DNA of 64,000 nucleotides from JAIQFL01 sp035295745 (GTDB lineage Bacteria; Acidobacteriota; Terriglobia; Bryobacterales; Bryobacteraceae): NCBI GenBank assembly GCA_035295745.1, contig DATGIL010000076.1:124001-188000 (forward strand). The letters run 5' to 3'. Both the position numbers and the translations under genes were made by a program. This document shows, one piece after another, positions 36,444 to 45,765 of this stretch (position 1 is its first letter; the number at the start of each line of letters is the position of its first letter). The notes under the pieces were generated by a model, which searched no databases, was not told where the DNA came from, and saw nothing but the letters and a program-made list of their open reading frames with translations.

Positions 36444-37499
36444 ATGGCCCAATGGACGAGCTATCGCATCGCGGAGTACGGCTCCCCGCTAGAGCAGCAG
36501 GTCGAGGAAGCGCCAGTGCCCCAGGGCACTGAGGTCCTCCTGCGGATTACCGGATGCGGCGTATGCCACTCAGACGTGCATACCTGGGAAGGATTCTTCG
36601 ATCTCGGCGGCGGACGCCGCACCCAGGCGGGAGGTAAGAATCTGCCGCTGACGCCTGGTCACGAGATTGCCGGTGAGGTCGTAGCTTTCGGATCGCGGGC
36701 CCTGCACGTAGCAGTCGGGGACAAGCGCGTAGTCTATCCATGGATCGGCTGTGGACAGCCCGACTGTCAGGAATGCCGGCGCGGCGACGAGCAGATGTGC
36801 GGCAAACTCGCTCTCGGCGTATTTCAGCACGGCGGTTTTTCCGATCATGTCCTGGTGCCGCATCCGAAATATCTGCTCGACTACGGCCAATTGCCGCCGG
36901 CGCTGGCAGCTACGTTTGCCTGCTCCGGCCTGACCGCGTACTCCGCGCTCCGGAAGGTGGGAGCCCTCGGGCCGGACGACAAGCTGTTGATCATCGGCGC
37001 GGGCGGTGTGGGCATGTCGGCAGTTCGTCTCGCTCGCACGATAACGGGGAAGGATCCTATTGTTGCCGACATCGACCCGGCCAAACGTGCCGCAGCACTG
37101 GAAAACGGCGCCTCGCAAGCAATTGACCCGGCGGTGGCCGGGGCCGCGAAAGAGTTCCTGAAGACCTCTGGTGGAGCGGCAGTGGCCATCGACTTCGTGG
37201 GCGGAGAGTCGACCGTGAAATTCGGCACCGGCGTGCTCCGCAAGGGCGGAAAGTTGATCATCGTCGGCCTGTTTGGGGGCGCGATGCAGATGCCGATCCC
37301 ATTGTTTCCGCTGCTCGAGATCACCATTCAGGGTTCCAAAGTGGGATCGCTTGGGGAGTTAACGGAGTTGCTCGGGCTGGGCCAGGCAGGCATTTTCGGA
37401 GCGATCCCACACACCACCCGGCCGCTCGCCGAGGCCGCTCAGACGTTATCGGACTTGAAGGACGGGAAAATTGTGGGCCGCGTCGTGTTGACGCCGTAG
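36444..37499 (+). CDS. Zinc-dependent alcohol dehydrogenase
   Basis: A 351-residue medium-chain dehydrogenase. Catalytic zinc ligands C41 (GVCHSDVH) and H72-E73 (PGHEIAGEV) are present; the structural-zinc cysteines are C103, C108, C111 and C119. The Rossmann fingerprint GAGGVG lies at 185-190 and D in VADIDP suggests NAD preference. It would oxidise an alcohol or reduce an aldehyde; the substrate is not evident. It is a single-gene unit, followed by a repeat-filled 308-bp gap. Confidence 0.92.
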   Translation: MAQWTSYRIAEYGSPLEQQVEEAPVPQGTEVLLRITGCGVCHSDVHTWEGFFDLGGGRRTQAGGKNLPLTPGHEIAGEVVAFGSRALHVAVGDKRVVYPWIGCGQPDCQECRRGDEQMCGKLALGVFQHGGFSDHVLVPHPKYLLDYGQLPPALAATFACSGLTAYSALRKVGALGPDDKLLIIGAGGVGMSAVRLARTITGKDPIVADIDPAKRAAALENGASQAIDPAVAGAAKEFLKTSGGAAVAIDFVGGESTVKFGTGVLRKGGKLIIVGLFGGAMQMPIPLFPLLEITIQGSKVGSLGELTELLGLGQAGIFGAIPHTTRPLAEAAQTLSDLKDGKIVGRVVLTP

Positions 37500-37586
37500 G
37501 TGGGATGTAGCGGTCGCATTTGGTTTAGAGTCGAATGCGAGGCGGCTGCGCTAAGTTCGCGGTTTTAGAGGTTCGGCGAGGTACCG

Positions 37587-37710
37587 CAGATCGCTTGCTC
37601 ACGCGCGCGGCTCGCAACGAAATGCCAGATCGCTTGCTGACGCGCGCGGATCGCGACGAAATGCCGCATCGCTCGCTGGCGCGCGCGGATCGCGACGAGC
37701 CACGACCGAA
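37587..37710 (-). repeat. Three-unit repeat cluster, same family as the large array
   Basis: Three units of about 39 bp stand in tandem (CAGATCGCTTGCTCACGCGC type), followed by GAGCCACGACCG, the complement of the block that bounds the large array. Orientation is opposite to the array. The 308-bp gap between the dehydrogenase and the CRTAC1 gene holds nothing else I can name. Confidence 0.75.
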
Positions 37711-37807
37711 TGGCGTTGCGGAACCGATTGGGTGCGGCGCCGTTGCGCCCCACGAATATCAAACCAATGGACAGCTCCGACGCCGACCGCCCCGTCCTTT
37801 GCTTAAG

Positions 37808-39460
37808 TCAGGGCCGTTTCCAAGCGCGTGCTGACACCGCCTCGCTTCCCTCGGTGAGGCCGACCGTCCGATTCGCATTCACGCTCGTCCACGTCTGCGT
37901 CTCTCCCGCCGGCCAGCGCACTTCGATGCGATCCGCCTTCTCCGCCTTGCCTAATCCAAAGTACAGCGTCAGCGAATTTTGCGAGAAGTAGCTGCCACCG
38001 CTCACCACTTCCGCCATTTGACGGCGGCCTCCCGCTTCCACGGTGCAGCGCGCGCCGATCGCGCTACGATTCGACCGAATGCCGTTGAGCGTGATCGCGA
38101 TGGCGTTCTGCCGAGGCCCGACATTCTTTAGCAACGTGGGCTTCTCATTCATATTCACGATGACGATCTCGGGCCTGCCATCGCCATCCAGATCGCCGGT
38201 CGCCAAACCACGCGAGGGGCGGCGTGGCGCGAATCCCGGACCTGCGGAATCCGTGAGGTCGGCGAACCTCCCATCGCCGAGATTGCGATACAGCAGCGTC
38301 CTCTGGCGGTAGGTCTCGCCGATTGGCGAACGATCGATTTGCGGATACACGTGGCCATTCGCCAAGATCAGGTCGGGCCATCCGTCTTCGTCGATATCCA
38401 GGAAAGCGATGCCCCAGCCGAGCAGTTGATTGCGCCCAAGGCCCGCCATTTCGGAGACATCCTCAAAGAACTTGCCGTCCTCGTTCTTGTAGAGCGAAGG
38501 CCGGTCGCCGGAGAAATTCGTTTTCGCGATGTCCAGGAAACCATTGCCATCGTAGTCGGCGACGGCGATCCCCATCCCCGCCTGCAACCGGCCATCGGCA
38601 TTGTAGGCAACACCCGCGCGGTCGCCCACTTCCTCGAAGGTGCCATCGTGCCGGTTGCGATAGAACAGGCTGGGCGTCTGGTCGCAGGCCACGTAAAGGT
38701 CAGGCCAGCCGTCGTTGTCGAAATCGGCGGTGACCGCGCCCAAACCGTAGCATCCGCCCGGCGCAAGAATCCCGGCCTTCTCCGAGACGTCGGTAAAGGT
38801 CCCGTCTCCGTTGTTGTGATAGAGCGCGTGATGGGCCTGGGGGAGTCCGTGAGGCCCGCACCACACCGGCATACCTTTCCAGTCGCAGCCCGTGCTACTG
38901 CCGGGTTTGGGCAACTTCGCCGGGTCGAAGTCCACGTAATTGGCGACGAAGATGTCGAGGCGTCCGTCGCGATCGTAGTCGATCAAGGCGCAGCCCGACC
39001 CCCAGCGCGTGCCGGTTACGGGCAGGCCCGCACGCGCGGTGACCTCTTCGAACTTGCCGTTGCCCAGATTGCGATACAGGCTATTGTGCCCGTAGTACGT
39101 CACGAACAGGTCGGGATGCCCGTCGTTGTCGATGTCGCCTACACAAGCAGCCTGAGCCCACCCGGTGCGCGTCAGGCCGGTCTGCTGGCTCACTTCCGTG
39201 AAGTGACCGGTGCCGTCGTTCCTGTACAGCTCCGAGTGCGACGGTGGCCCGTTGGCGATGAAGATATCGTTCCAGCCGTCACCATCGAAATCGAAGATCG
39301 CGGCGCCGGTGCCGGTACTCTCCAGGATCGAGTCGTTCCTGTCCTTGCCGCCGAAAGTATTGGGAACGGTGAGATGCGCGTCCGCCGCGATATCGACGAA
39401 ACGAACTCCCGGCGCTTCCGCGGCGGCGGCCACCATCACGGCGACGAGCAAAAGCCGCAT
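37808..39460 (-). CDS. CRTAC1/ASPIC-UnbV beta-propeller protein
   Basis: A 550-residue exported protein (signal MRLLLVAVMVAAAAEA). It contains about seven FG-GAP/VCBS calcium-binding blades of the type DFDGDGWNDIFIANG, DIDNDGHPDLFVTYYG, DYDRDGRLDIFVANY, DFDNDGWPDLYVACD, DYDGNGFLDIAKTN, DIDEDGWPDLILANG and DLDGDGRPEIVIVN, then an ASPIC/UnbV C-terminal domain (IGARCTVEAGGRRQ, LYFGLGKAEKADRIEVRWP). It starts 2 bp after the stop of the heptaheme-TPR gene, so the two are coupled. Such pairs are frequent in Acidobacteria. The function is not established; extracellular adhesion or ligand binding is a guess. Confidence 0.92.
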   Translation of the reverse strand: MRLLLVAVMVAAAAEAPGVRFVDIAADAHLTVPNTFGGKDRNDSILESTGTGAAIFDFDGDGWNDIFIANGPPSHSELYRNDGTGHFTEVSQQTGLTRTGWAQAACVGDIDNDGHPDLFVTYYGHNSLYRNLGNGKFEEVTARAGLPVTGTRWGSGCALIDYDRDGRLDIFVANYVDFDPAKLPKPGSSTGCDWKGMPVWCGPHGLPQAHHALYHNNGDGTFTDVSEKAGILAPGGCYGLGAVTADFDNDGWPDLYVACDQTPSLFYRNRHDGTFEEVGDRAGVAYNADGRLQAGMGIAVADYDGNGFLDIAKTNFSGDRPSLYKNEDGKFFEDVSEMAGLGRNQLLGWGIAFLDIDEDGWPDLILANGHVYPQIDRSPIGETYRQRTLLYRNLGDGRFADLTDSAGPGFAPRRPSRGLATGDLDGDGRPEIVIVNMNEKPTLLKNVGPRQNAIAITLNGIRSNRSAIGARCTVEAGGRRQMAEVVSGGSYFSQNSLTLYFGLGKAEKADRIEVRWPAGETQTWTSVNANRTVGLTEGSEAVSARAWKRP

Positions 39461-39462
39461 GC

Positions 39463-41607
39463 TTAGCGGATTCCCATCTCGCGCAGCGCTTGCGCAGCCT
39501 GCCGCGCCACCGAGGCGTCCGCACCGTTCGCTGCCTCGCGAAAGTGAGTCGCGGCCTCGTCTTTCTCCCCGGTTTGCGCCAACACCATCGCCAGCCGCAG
39601 ATGAACGCGCGCCACATCGGGCTTCAGCGCCAGCGCGGTCCGATACTCGCGCGCCGCAGCGGGGAGTTCCTGCTTGCGGACGTACAGCCCCCCGAGCAGT
39701 TCATGCGCTTCCACGAGTGATGCATCCGTGTGAACCGCCGACTCCGCTTGCGATTGCGCCTCGTCGAAGCGATCGGCGCGCACCAGCGCCAATGCATAGT
39801 CGTATCGATAGTGGGCGTCCGGGCGGAGCTTGATGGCCCGTTCGAAATCGAAGAAGGCGTCCGCGAATTCTCCCTTTTCCGCCAGAATGCGCCCGCCGAC
39901 GTCCCAGGCGGCTTCGTCGAAGGGATCGGTGCGCAGTGCGTCGCGCAATGCCGCCACTGAGTGGCTCACTTCCGCGAGCCGGCGCGACTGGTCCGGAAGC
40001 CAGGGATCGAGCGAGATCGCCTTCTGAATGCGCTCGGCCGACGCGGTGAGCACGCCATACCGAAACCACGACTCCGGATCGGCCGGCGCCACCTGCACGG
40101 CACGCGCGAGAATCTGTTCCGCATGCGGCGCGTCGACGGCGGCCAGCGCCCGCATGGCGCGCGCGGAATCGGGTGCGATTCGCAATGCCTGCTGGTACGC
40201 GCCGGCAGCCTTCTCCAGATCGCCCTGACTCTTCCATCCGTCTCCTAATACGAGATAAAACTCGATGGGCTCGGGCTTGAATTGCTCCACCAGTCTGGCC
40301 AACTCCGGTAGCCCGGCAGCGACATTGTTCCCCAGCCCCACTTGAGCCACCGCACGATAGAGAGCGTTGCGCGGAGTATCCGGCAGCGGCGAAGGATAGT
40401 AGGGTACGACCTCTCCGTGATACTCTTCCGGCGGGCGTTCCGCGAACTCGGCGAGCGCGTTAGCCGGGGCCCGCCGCTGGATCAGGTGGTCGGTCATGAT
40501 GACATGCGGGGCGTCATCCACCCGTCGCTTCGGCATGTGACAGGTGATGCAGTCGGCGGTCGTGGCCTTGGCATCTGCCGGGTGCGCGGATTCGTGGCAC
40601 TGCCGGCAGATGCCCGAATAGTGACGGACCGCCTCCTCGCCGCGCGGGATCCGGTGGGGATTGTGGCACGTGGCGCACTCCAGTTTCCCAGCACTCTCGA
40701 GGAAGCATCGCGATTGGCGCAGTCGATAGACCGAACTGACGGCCTCGAACTTACCTTCGTGCCCGGTGCCAGGGGCATGGTCGAAGGAGATGGCGAATTC
40801 GCCAAGGGGCTGCCCGGGGACGTAGGAGAAGGTGCTGCGGTCGAAGCGCTGCAGCACTGCGGGAATCCGGCCGCTAGTGGTTTCGAGGTGGCATTGCATG
40901 CACATCTCCATGCGCCTTTCGGGGTTCAGCTTCGCCGGATTCACGATTTTGCCGCGCGCGGGATTGCGAGCATGCCCGTCGCCGGGTCCGTGGCATCGCT
41001 GGCAATCGATACCTTGGGGCAGTTCGCCAAGAAACACCGGCTCGCTACCGGGCAATTGATTCGCTGTGGGAATGCTCGGGTAGCCGTTGTGGCAGAACAT
41101 GCACTTATACGAGACGAAGCGGCGGGTCTGCGGATGTTCGGTGTCTGACCCTGGCACCATGCCCCAGTGGCCGCCACCGTCAGGATACCAGCCGAGCGGC
41201 AGTTCGATGAGCATGCCACGCTCCGTCCGATGCAGGTACGACCGGGCGTGGTTTCCAGACCCCATCACGTAGTCGATCTTCAGGTCTTCCACATTGATCT
41301 GGTTGCCACGTCCATCCAACTGCCAGCGCCGTTGGAAATACCGACCGTCGCGGACTCTCATGGAGTAGTGGCTGTCGGACAGGGCGTGATCATACTCGGG
41401 AGTCTTCGCGTAATCTTCGATGGTGTTGGCTGCGGATGGGGTGAAGAACGATCGCCCCATGCCGGTACGGGCGTATTCCGCGGCGATCTCGCGGTGGCAC
41501 TGTGCGCAGACCTTCGGGTCCGCGTACGTGTCGCTCGGGCCTGTTTGCGCCACCAAGGCGGGCAAACTTGCCGAGAGCGCGGCCGCAATCCGGAGAATCG
41601 ACCCCAT
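39463..41607 (-). CDS. Exported heptaheme cytochrome c with C-terminal TPR domain
   Basis: A 714-residue protein with a signal peptide (LRIAAALSASLPALVAQ). Seven CxxCH heme-binding motifs occur: CAQCH, CMFCH, CQRCH, CMQCH, CATCH, CRQCH and CITCH, all before about residue 360. The arrangement resembles cytochrome c554-like proteins. From about 410 to the end come six or more TPR units. It probably carries electrons in the periplasm, with the TPR part holding a partner. The CRTAC1 protein encoded 2 bp downstream is the natural candidate. Confidence 0.9.
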   Translation of the reverse strand: MGSILRIAAALSASLPALVAQTGPSDTYADPKVCAQCHREIAAEYARTGMGRSFFTPSAANTIEDYAKTPEYDHALSDSHYSMRVRDGRYFQRRWQLDGRGNQINVEDLKIDYVMGSGNHARSYLHRTERGMLIELPLGWYPDGGGHWGMVPGSDTEHPQTRRFVSYKCMFCHNGYPSIPTANQLPGSEPVFLGELPQGIDCQRCHGPGDGHARNPARGKIVNPAKLNPERRMEMCMQCHLETTSGRIPAVLQRFDRSTFSYVPGQPLGEFAISFDHAPGTGHEGKFEAVSSVYRLRQSRCFLESAGKLECATCHNPHRIPRGEEAVRHYSGICRQCHESAHPADAKATTADCITCHMPKRRVDDAPHVIMTDHLIQRRAPANALAEFAERPPEEYHGEVVPYYPSPLPDTPRNALYRAVAQVGLGNNVAAGLPELARLVEQFKPEPIEFYLVLGDGWKSQGDLEKAAGAYQQALRIAPDSARAMRALAAVDAPHAEQILARAVQVAPADPESWFRYGVLTASAERIQKAISLDPWLPDQSRRLAEVSHSVAALRDALRTDPFDEAAWDVGGRILAEKGEFADAFFDFERAIKLRPDAHYRYDYALALVRADRFDEAQSQAESAVHTDASLVEAHELLGGLYVRKQELPAAAREYRTALALKPDVARVHLRLAMVLAQTGEKDEAATHFREAANGADASVARQAAQALREMGIR

Positions 41608-41661
41608 GAAACAACGATTCTACGCCGTTCCGGACTCAGAGACACGAGATACCATAGCGGC

Positions 41662-43113
41662 TTGACGCGCCAGAAACCGGACAGTTCGACGCATTGGTCG
41701 CACGCCATCGCGGCTGCCTTGCTGGCCGGGCTTCTGCTCTTGAATATTTATCGCGCCGTCACCCAGTCGTTCGTCCATGACGAGGCGCAGACCTATCACC
41801 TCTACCTGCGATCGTCATGGCGTACGATGTTCGCTGTCTACGACGCGAATCATCACTTCCTTTCCACTCTGCTCGTGAGGCTCTCCACGTCGCTATTCGG
41901 ATTCTCCGAGTTGGCGATGCGGCTCCCGACACTAGTGGCCGGAGCCTGGTATTTCGTCATCGTCTTCCGGTTGGCGCGCCTGGCACTCGATCGCGGGTGG
42001 CGATTCCTGTTGGCGATTGTGCTCGCTGCCGCAAATCCGCTGGTGCTGGATTTTCTAGTGGCGGCGCGCGGTTACGGCCTCGCCATGGCGCTTCTCGCGT
42101 TCGGCATCTATCGAATCGTAGGATACTTGTCGGTTGGTTCGCGCGGGCGCAGCGCGCTGTGCGAAGCGGGTATCAGTCTGGCGCTCGCGGTCAGTGCCAA
42201 TGTGACGCTGCTGGTACCTGTGATGGTGGCTGGCGCTTTGCTGCTTGCGGTGCTGTGGAAGCAGCAGGATTCGCGATGGCCCTATTTCCTGACCACCCTG
42301 TGCGCGGTACTCCTGCTTTTTTACGCGATCTCGCCAATTCATCAGGCGACCCAGGCGAATTTCTATTACGGCGCGCATTCACTGATCGAGAGCTTCGAAG
42401 ATCTGGCAGCGCTTTCGCTCGCGCACAATCCCGGACCGTTCCACTGGAATCGATTGCTGGGGTGGATGGGGTGGTGGCGCCACTTCGCGATCTTCGCTTG
42501 TGCCGCGGCATGCCTGGGAGCGATGGCCGTTGCGGTTCGGACGTGGAACTGGCTGCTGCTCTTCGCGTCGTTTATGGTGGCCGGATCCTGGGCGATTCTC
42601 TTCGTGGCGCATCATGTCACCGGTCTGCTTTATCCTCTGGATCGGACTGGGTTGTATTTTCTTCCGCTCATTGGTTTGCTATTTCCCTGTCTATCAGCAG
42701 CGATCCGCGAGCATCCCGTTCCTTCGCGGCTTTGCGCCGTGATAGGAGCTGTGATTGCGTGCCAGTATCTCTTGCAGCCCAACACGAGCCGCTTTTATAT
42801 ATGGACATTCGATGCGGACACAAAATCCGTCGTCGATTTTCTGGACGCCGGGCATCCGGTGAGCGCGCGCCTGGGCACTTCGTGGCCGCTCGATCCCGCG
42901 CTGAACTACTATCGCGACCGGCGAAAGATCACCTGGTTTGCCCCTCTTACGCGGACGGGACCCGACGGGCAATTTGACTACTACCTCCTAATGGAGGCCG
43001 ATCAGGATCGCGTAGTCCGGAATCAACTCAAAGTTCTGTATCGCGGACCCATCTCCGGCACCGTGGTCGCGACAAGATTGTTCTCTGTTCCCGATGGCCC
43101 GCGCGCCCACTGA
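41662..43113 (+). CDS. Polytopic membrane glycosyltransferase-like protein (GT-C, GT39-like)
   Basis: About 483 residues. The start is uncertain: the longer frame to 41167 runs opposite the cytochrome gene and is a shadow, and the first start codon after that gene is TTG 41662, just before helix 1 (AIAAALLAGLLLLNIY). There are about 10-11 hydrophobic helices, and the first loop has a GT-C-type acidic motif (FVHDEAQTYHLYL, H-D-E) as in PMT/ArnT-like enzymes that use polyprenyl-phosphate sugars. The last 100 residues are a soluble domain. It would glycosylate a lipid or cell-surface polymer from the periplasmic side. Confidence 0.75.
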   Translation: MTRQKPDSSTHWSHAIAAALLAGLLLLNIYRAVTQSFVHDEAQTYHLYLRSSWRTMFAVYDANHHFLSTLLVRLSTSLFGFSELAMRLPTLVAGAWYFVIVFRLARLALDRGWRFLLAIVLAAANPLVLDFLVAARGYGLAMALLAFGIYRIVGYLSVGSRGRSALCEAGISLALAVSANVTLLVPVMVAGALLLAVLWKQQDSRWPYFLTTLCAVLLLFYAISPIHQATQANFYYGAHSLIESFEDLAALSLAHNPGPFHWNRLLGWMGWWRHFAIFACAAACLGAMAVAVRTWNWLLLFASFMVAGSWAILFVAHHVTGLLYPLDRTGLYFLPLIGLLFPCLSAAIREHPVPSRLCAVIGAVIACQYLLQPNTSRFYIWTFDADTKSVVDFLDAGHPVSARLGTSWPLDPALNYYRDRRKITWFAPLTRTGPDGQFDYYLLMEADQDRVVRNQLKVLYRGPISGTVVATRLFSVPDGPRAH

Positions 43114-43143
43114 CGTGTAGAAAATCTTCGTAAGAGACAGAGG

Positions 43144-43320
43144 TGGCGCAAACACTCGTGTTTGCCGCGTCGAGACTCTTCTCGACGCTTTTCGGGTGTC
43201 CACCGAGTCCGCTGTACGGAGCGCTTCTTGAAGCCCCTTGCTGGCGCACCCGCAATCTCGTACCGGGCGCGAAAAGTCTCGACAGGAGTGTCGAGACGGC
43301 GAACAGGAGTGTTCGCGCCA
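43144..43320. mobile_element. MITE-like element with long inverted repeats containing nested palindromes
   Basis: The ends are TGGCGC and GCGCCA. The left arm (43144-43195) and right arm (43270-43320) are imperfect inverted copies about 50 bp long. Each arm has two smaller hairpins of its own: AAACACTCGTGTTT and GTCGAGACTCTTCTCGAC on the left, GTCTCGACAGGAGTGTCGAG and GCGAACAGGAGTGTTCGC on the right. There is no transposase frame; a frame that crosses it in phase with the next gene is accidental. No clear target-site duplication is visible. Confidence 0.75.
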
Positions 43321-43344
43321 CGGCTTCGTGCGAGAATTAGCCCT

Positions 43345-45765
43345 ATGCTGCAACGGGCAGCGGTGTGCGCCTGGCTTGGTCTGCTGGCAGTCTCCGTCTA
43401 CGGATTCTTCTCCCGCCACCTGGCGGATCAAACTATCTGGCAACCCTCCGGGGTGTACCGTTTCCTCGTTTTTCTGGGCATCGTATGCACTGCCGCTGCT
43501 ATCATCATTGCACTTCGGCCACAGTTGATAGCGTCGGCCACTATCGCCGCCGTAGCCATCTATACCATTTGGTCCGTGGGGATTCTGCCGCCCATTGCGA
43601 CCGCTTTCTTCCTCTTCGCGTGCTTTGTACTGGGGCGATTGCTCTTCCCCGTGACCGACCTGCTGGCGCTCTTAGCGGGCATGAGCGTCTTCCTGTGGCT
43701 CACAAGCTTTCTTACGCATTTCCCTGTGAACTACCCGGCCACGTATCTCGGAATATTCGGCGTTGTTCTCGCTATCAACCCCGCAACCACCAAAACGTGC
43801 GCCCTGCGGATCTGGAAGCTGTCACGGCCGTGGAAACTCTCGAGCCGATTCGAATCCACCATGCTCGTCGTCGCACTGGTGCCTCTCCTGGCCCACTGGC
43901 TGGTCGCGTTGAAGCCGGAAATCAGTGCGGATGGCCTCTCCATGCATCTCGTGGTCCCCGCCTACGTCGCCGAACATCATCGATGGAGCTTCGATTTTCG
44001 CCATTTCGTGTGGGCAGTAATGCCGATGGGCGGTGTTTGGGGGTACACCGTTACCTACCTTCTGGGAGGGGAATTCGCCGCGAAGTTGCTCAACGTGAGC
44101 CTTCTCGCGGTGATCTGCGCTCTGCTCTATCAATCGGCGGTGCGTTGGGTCGGCCGTTCGACCGCGTTTCTGCTGACCGCGCTTTTCGCCGCAACACCCA
44201 TCGTGCAACTGGTCACCGGATCGCTGTTCATTGAGAATTTTTACGCCGCACTCTTCATGGGTGCGCTGGTGGCTCTGTGGGAATATCATTCCGCCAAATT
44301 GCGTCCCGCCTTACTGGTCTCGGCGCTGCTTTTGGGCTTCGCGCTTAGCGTGAAAATGACTGCGCTGCCGTTCGTGATTCCCGCCTTGTTGGTGGTCATC
44401 TGGGAAGCATGGCAAGTCTATCGGGCCGGCGACCGCAGATGGCTCGTGCTCTGCGTTCTGGTTGTCGCGATCGTCGCGCCGGCGCCCTATCTTTATGCCT
44501 GGTGGATGACAGGGAATCCTGCCTTTCCTTTCCTGAACAATCTTTTCCGCTCGCCCTACTTCTCGCAGGTCTTTAATCCTGACCCGCGCTTCAGCGAGCC
44601 ATTAACCTGGCGCACTCTCTTTGACCTCACGTTCGAGACCCATCGCTACTGGGAAGGACAGGACGGCTCCGCCGGATTTCACCTGCTCTGGCTTTGTCCA
44701 CTCGTCCTGCTCAAGATGCGCCGGCAATGGCGCTCGGTCGAATGGACGCTCGCCGGACTCGCCTTTGCGGGCTTACTGGCGGGACTGCTGCTCAAGCCGA
44801 ACCTCCGTTACCTCTACCCGGCATTTCCGGTGATGACCCTGTCTCTGGCACTGATCTTTCGCGATCTCTCCCCAGGCTTTCAAAACTTACTGCGCGCCAA
44901 TTGCATTGCCTGTCTCGCTCTCAATCTCTGGTTTCTGCCCTCGTCCTCCTGGTACGACAAGATGTTTTGCCTGAACCCTCTCGACCGACACGCCGCGGAG
45001 ACCTATCTGGCCGCCAATGCGCCGGCCCGCCTTCTGATCGATCGATTGAACCGGCAGTATCCGGGAGAGCCGGCACTGTTCCTGACCACCACGGATATCG
45101 CGGGACTGCGCGGCGAAGCCTGGTCGGACGGCTGGCACTCCTACGAACTCAACCAGCGCATCGAGAGGCAGCAAAATGAGACGGACGTCGCCCAATTGTT
45201 CCGCGAACTCGGCTTGCGACACTTCATCTATCCCAACCCCGCCGGCGGCACACTGGTCCGTGAGGCACAGGTGCGCCGATACCTGGCCGACTTCACCGAA
45301 CCCGAGGAAGATCGCGGGACCTTGCGTCTGGCGAAGCTAAAATCCTCGCCCGCCCTGCCTGACGACGCGCAAACTTCGGCGGCCCCTCCGGGCGAATATG
45401 ACGATTTCGACGCCAGAATCCGCTTCCGCTCGCATTGGTCACACGACACCCAGTTCGCATCGGCCGCCCACCATTCGCTGACCTACTCAGATTTGCCCGG
45501 GGCCTCCTTTCGCTTCGAATTCCGGGGCTCCGCCGTTACCTGGATGTACACCAAGGCGATGAATCGGGGGATTGCCGAAATCTATATCGACGGGGTTCGC
45601 CGGGAGGACGTCGATCTCTACTCCCCCGCAGTAGCCTGGCAGTCGCGAACCGTCTTTGGCTGTCCCGGCCCTGGAGTTCACACCCTGGAGGTTCACATCT
45701 CCGGAAGGCACAACGCTGCCTCTTCCGGAGCGTACGTCGACGTCGACGAACTCGTGGTGCAGTGA
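43345..45765 (+). CDS. Large polytopic membrane glycosyltransferase-like protein with C-terminal beta-sandwich
   Basis: About 806 residues from ATG 43345; the longer frame to 43162 reads through the palindromic element and is rejected. About 12 helices run from residue 5 to about 525 in the style of GT39/GT-C enzymes. An acidic residue after helix 1 is less clear than in the gene upstream. From about 690 to the end is a soluble domain (SLTYSDLPGASFRFEFRGSA, then EIYIDGVRREDVDLYS) that looks like a jelly-roll carbohydrate-binding sandwich. This suggests a transferase that recognises its glycan product or acceptor. It ends exactly where the GT2 gene on the other strand ends. Confidence 0.78.
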   Translation: MLQRAAVCAWLGLLAVSVYGFFSRHLADQTIWQPSGVYRFLVFLGIVCTAAAIIIALRPQLIASATIAAVAIYTIWSVGILPPIATAFFLFACFVLGRLLFPVTDLLALLAGMSVFLWLTSFLTHFPVNYPATYLGIFGVVLAINPATTKTCALRIWKLSRPWKLSSRFESTMLVVALVPLLAHWLVALKPEISADGLSMHLVVPAYVAEHHRWSFDFRHFVWAVMPMGGVWGYTVTYLLGGEFAAKLLNVSLLAVICALLYQSAVRWVGRSTAFLLTALFAATPIVQLVTGSLFIENFYAALFMGALVALWEYHSAKLRPALLVSALLLGFALSVKMTALPFVIPALLVVIWEAWQVYRAGDRRWLVLCVLVVAIVAPAPYLYAWWMTGNPAFPFLNNLFRSPYFSQVFNPDPRFSEPLTWRTLFDLTFETHRYWEGQDGSAGFHLLWLCPLVLLKMRRQWRSVEWTLAGLAFAGLLAGLLLKPNLRYLYPAFPVMTLSLALIFRDLSPGFQNLLRANCIACLALNLWFLPSSSWYDKMFCLNPLDRHAAETYLAANAPARLLIDRLNRQYPGEPALFLTTTDIAGLRGEAWSDGWHSYELNQRIERQQNETDVAQLFRELGLRHFIYPNPAGGTLVREAQVRRYLADFTEPEEDRGTLRLAKLKSSPALPDDAQTSAAPPGEYDDFDARIRFRSHWSHDTQFASAAHHSLTYSDLPGASFRFEFRGSAVTWMYTKAMNRGIAEIYIDGVRREDVDLYSPAVAWQSRTVFGCPGPGVHTLEVHISGRHNAASSGAYVDVDELVVQ

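Noticed and set aside
35580..36452. Long form of the GNAT protein starting at 36452
   Set aside because: It would overlap the divergent dehydrogenase start and adds an Arg-rich stretch without a domain; the ATG at 36356 is preferred.
41167..41661. N-terminal extension of the first membrane glycosyltransferase
   Set aside because: It runs opposite the heptaheme cytochrome gene and shows no signal or domain; the start at 41662 precedes the first helix directly.
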